The position numbers and the translations under genes were made by a program. The notes beneath the pieces were generated by a model. The model saw only the letters and a program-made list of their open reading frames with translations, was not told where the DNA came from and ran no database searches. Below are positions 63,361 to 64,000 of a stretch of DNA of 64,000 bases, piece after piece. Source of the stretch: Rhodoferax mekongensis. Lineage in GTDB: Bacteria > Pseudomonadota > Gammaproteobacteria > Burkholderiales > Burkholderiaceae_C. The stretch spans positions 1,513,001 to 1,577,000 of the forward strand of contig NZ_CP132507.1 of assembly GCF_032191775.1 (NCBI RefSeq), read 5' to 3'. Numbering within the stretch: position 1 is the first letter of the stretch; each line of letters begins with the position of its first letter.

Positions 63361-64000
63361 TCAGTTGTCTTTGACTTCTTCTTTGCGCTCAACTTGCGTT
63401 TTGCTCACCAGCACAGGCTTGCCTTTGAGGTGGTTGATCGCCTGGATCAGTTGGAAGTCCTTGTCCGAACCGAATTCAGGCACCTTGCGGTCCGCGGCTG
63501 GTTTGCGGGACTCTTCCTCCAGACGCTTCAATGCGTCTTCGCGTGCTTTTTCACGGGCGGCATCTTTCTTCTCTTCGCCCTGACCGCTGGACAGGTGCTT
63601 CTCGAGGTCCGCTTCGCGCATGCGCAGTGCGGCGTATGGGCTGCCTTCTTCGGTTTCATCCACCATCACGTCAGGCACGATGCCCTTGGCTTGGATGGAA
63701 CGCCCGCTTGGTGTGTAGTAGCGCGACGTGGTGATCTTGAGGCCGGTGTCCGGTCCCAAAGGTCGGAACGTTTGAACAGAGCCCTTGCCGAATGACTGGG
63801 TTCCCATGATGGTGGCGCGTTTGTGGTCCTGCAAAGCCCCGGCCACGATTTCACTGGCAGAGGCAGAGCCTTCATTGACGAGAACCACCAAGGGTACCTT
63901 TTTCAGTGCTGCAGGCAAAGTCTTCAGGGCGTCTGCGCCTGCCAGGCCGCGTATGTCAGATGCTGTGGCACGCAGGACTTGTTTGCTCTCAGGCGTTTGG
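63361..64000 (-). CDS. ctpA: C-terminal processing peptidase (S41), N-terminus beyond window
   Basis: The open frame continues to the window end (visible start [20 protein letters not shown]). The catalytic serine lies in [15 protein letters not shown] and the lysine in [10 protein letters not shown], and the family's [18 protein letters not shown] is present. The C-terminus is a charged, coiled-coil-like Lys/Glu-rich tail. It cleaves C-termini of periplasmic proteins. Only the C-terminal 213 residues or so are present; the PDZ domain is outside. Confidence 0.92.
   Translation of the reverse strand, partial: QTPESKQVLRATASDIRGLAGADALKTLPAALKKVPLVVLVNEGSASASEIVAGALQDHKRATIMGTQSFGKGSVQTFRPLGPDTGLKITTSRYYTPSGRSIQAKGIVPDVMVDETEEGSPYAALRMREADLEKHLSSGQGEEKKDAAREKAREDALKRLEEESRKPAADRKVPEFGSDKDFQLIQAINHLKGKPVLVSKTQVERKEEVKDN

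Overview
This 64 kb window looks like the chromosome of a betaproteobacterium of the Burkholderiales, most likely family Comamonadaceae (Rhodoferax-like). The basis is gene order (ispB / tRNA-Pro / rplU-rpmA-obgE-proB-CNP1-rppH-proS; ubiE-ubiJ-ubiB-fmdB-DUF502-aspS-nudB-clsB), protein families (CNP1-like, DUF3683 fusion, XrtB-type exosortase locus) and moderately high GC coding. The genus is an inference. I saw no rRNA, insertion sequence, prophage, plasmid or CRISPR signature.

Region 1 (1-19.3 kb) is an exopolysaccharide locus of the exosortase B / PEP-CTERM type. A leftward run of 14 genes begins with the LuxR-type regulator epsA. It continues with the priming sugar transferase, epsL, epsD, epsE, epsF, epsG, exosortase B, epsI, gmd and fcl (GDP-fucose), a Wzx-like flippase, a Wzy/O-antigen-ligase-like polymerase and a family 2 glycosyltransferase cut by the window edge. 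Divergently, galE, a sugar-nucleotide pyrophosphorylase and manC supply precursors and are followed by one PEP-CTERM protein. The control region between epsA and galE holds a perfect CRP-type palindrome and two copies of a TAGTC-N6-GACTA-like dyad. A third and perfect copy of that dyad lies in front of the PEP-CTERM gene.

Region 2 (19.3-29.5 kb) is housekeeping: tRNA-Pro(CGG), ispB, ribosomal proteins L21/L27, the GTPase ObgE, proB, rppH, proS, a lytic transglycosylase, a GGDEF-EAL c-di-GMP enzyme and a monothiol glutaredoxin.

Region 3 (29.5-38.7 kb) carries slyD, leuA, prmC, a chemoreceptor, prfA and hemA. prmC, prfA, hemA and grxD share a strand and look like a conserved cluster broken up by opposite-strand genes. 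prfA has an apparent frameshift at a run of seven G.

Region 4 (38-44 kb) is a glycerol-3-phosphate uptake operon (ugpB-A-E-C-Q).

Region 5 (44-58 kb) has a very large flavin/iron-sulfur oxidoreductase, ubiquinone biosynthesis (ubiE, ubiJ, ubiB), aspS, nudB and a cardiolipin synthase. Region 6 (58-64 kb) has folE followed closely by a BLUF blue-light sensor, a DMT transporter and a DUF429 protein. These converge on a leftward set: ctpA (partial), moeB-like, a diguanylate cyclase and a MinD-like ATPase.

The most unusual signal is a dispersed ~55-60 bp palindromic repeat with eight copies between 22 and 58 kb. Five are intergenic or at gene ends. Three lie inside coding sequences (proS, a small membrane protein, ugpQ), all in the same orientation and reading frame, and they encode a shared peptide pattern. 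This resembles the protein-coding palindromic elements known from Rickettsia.
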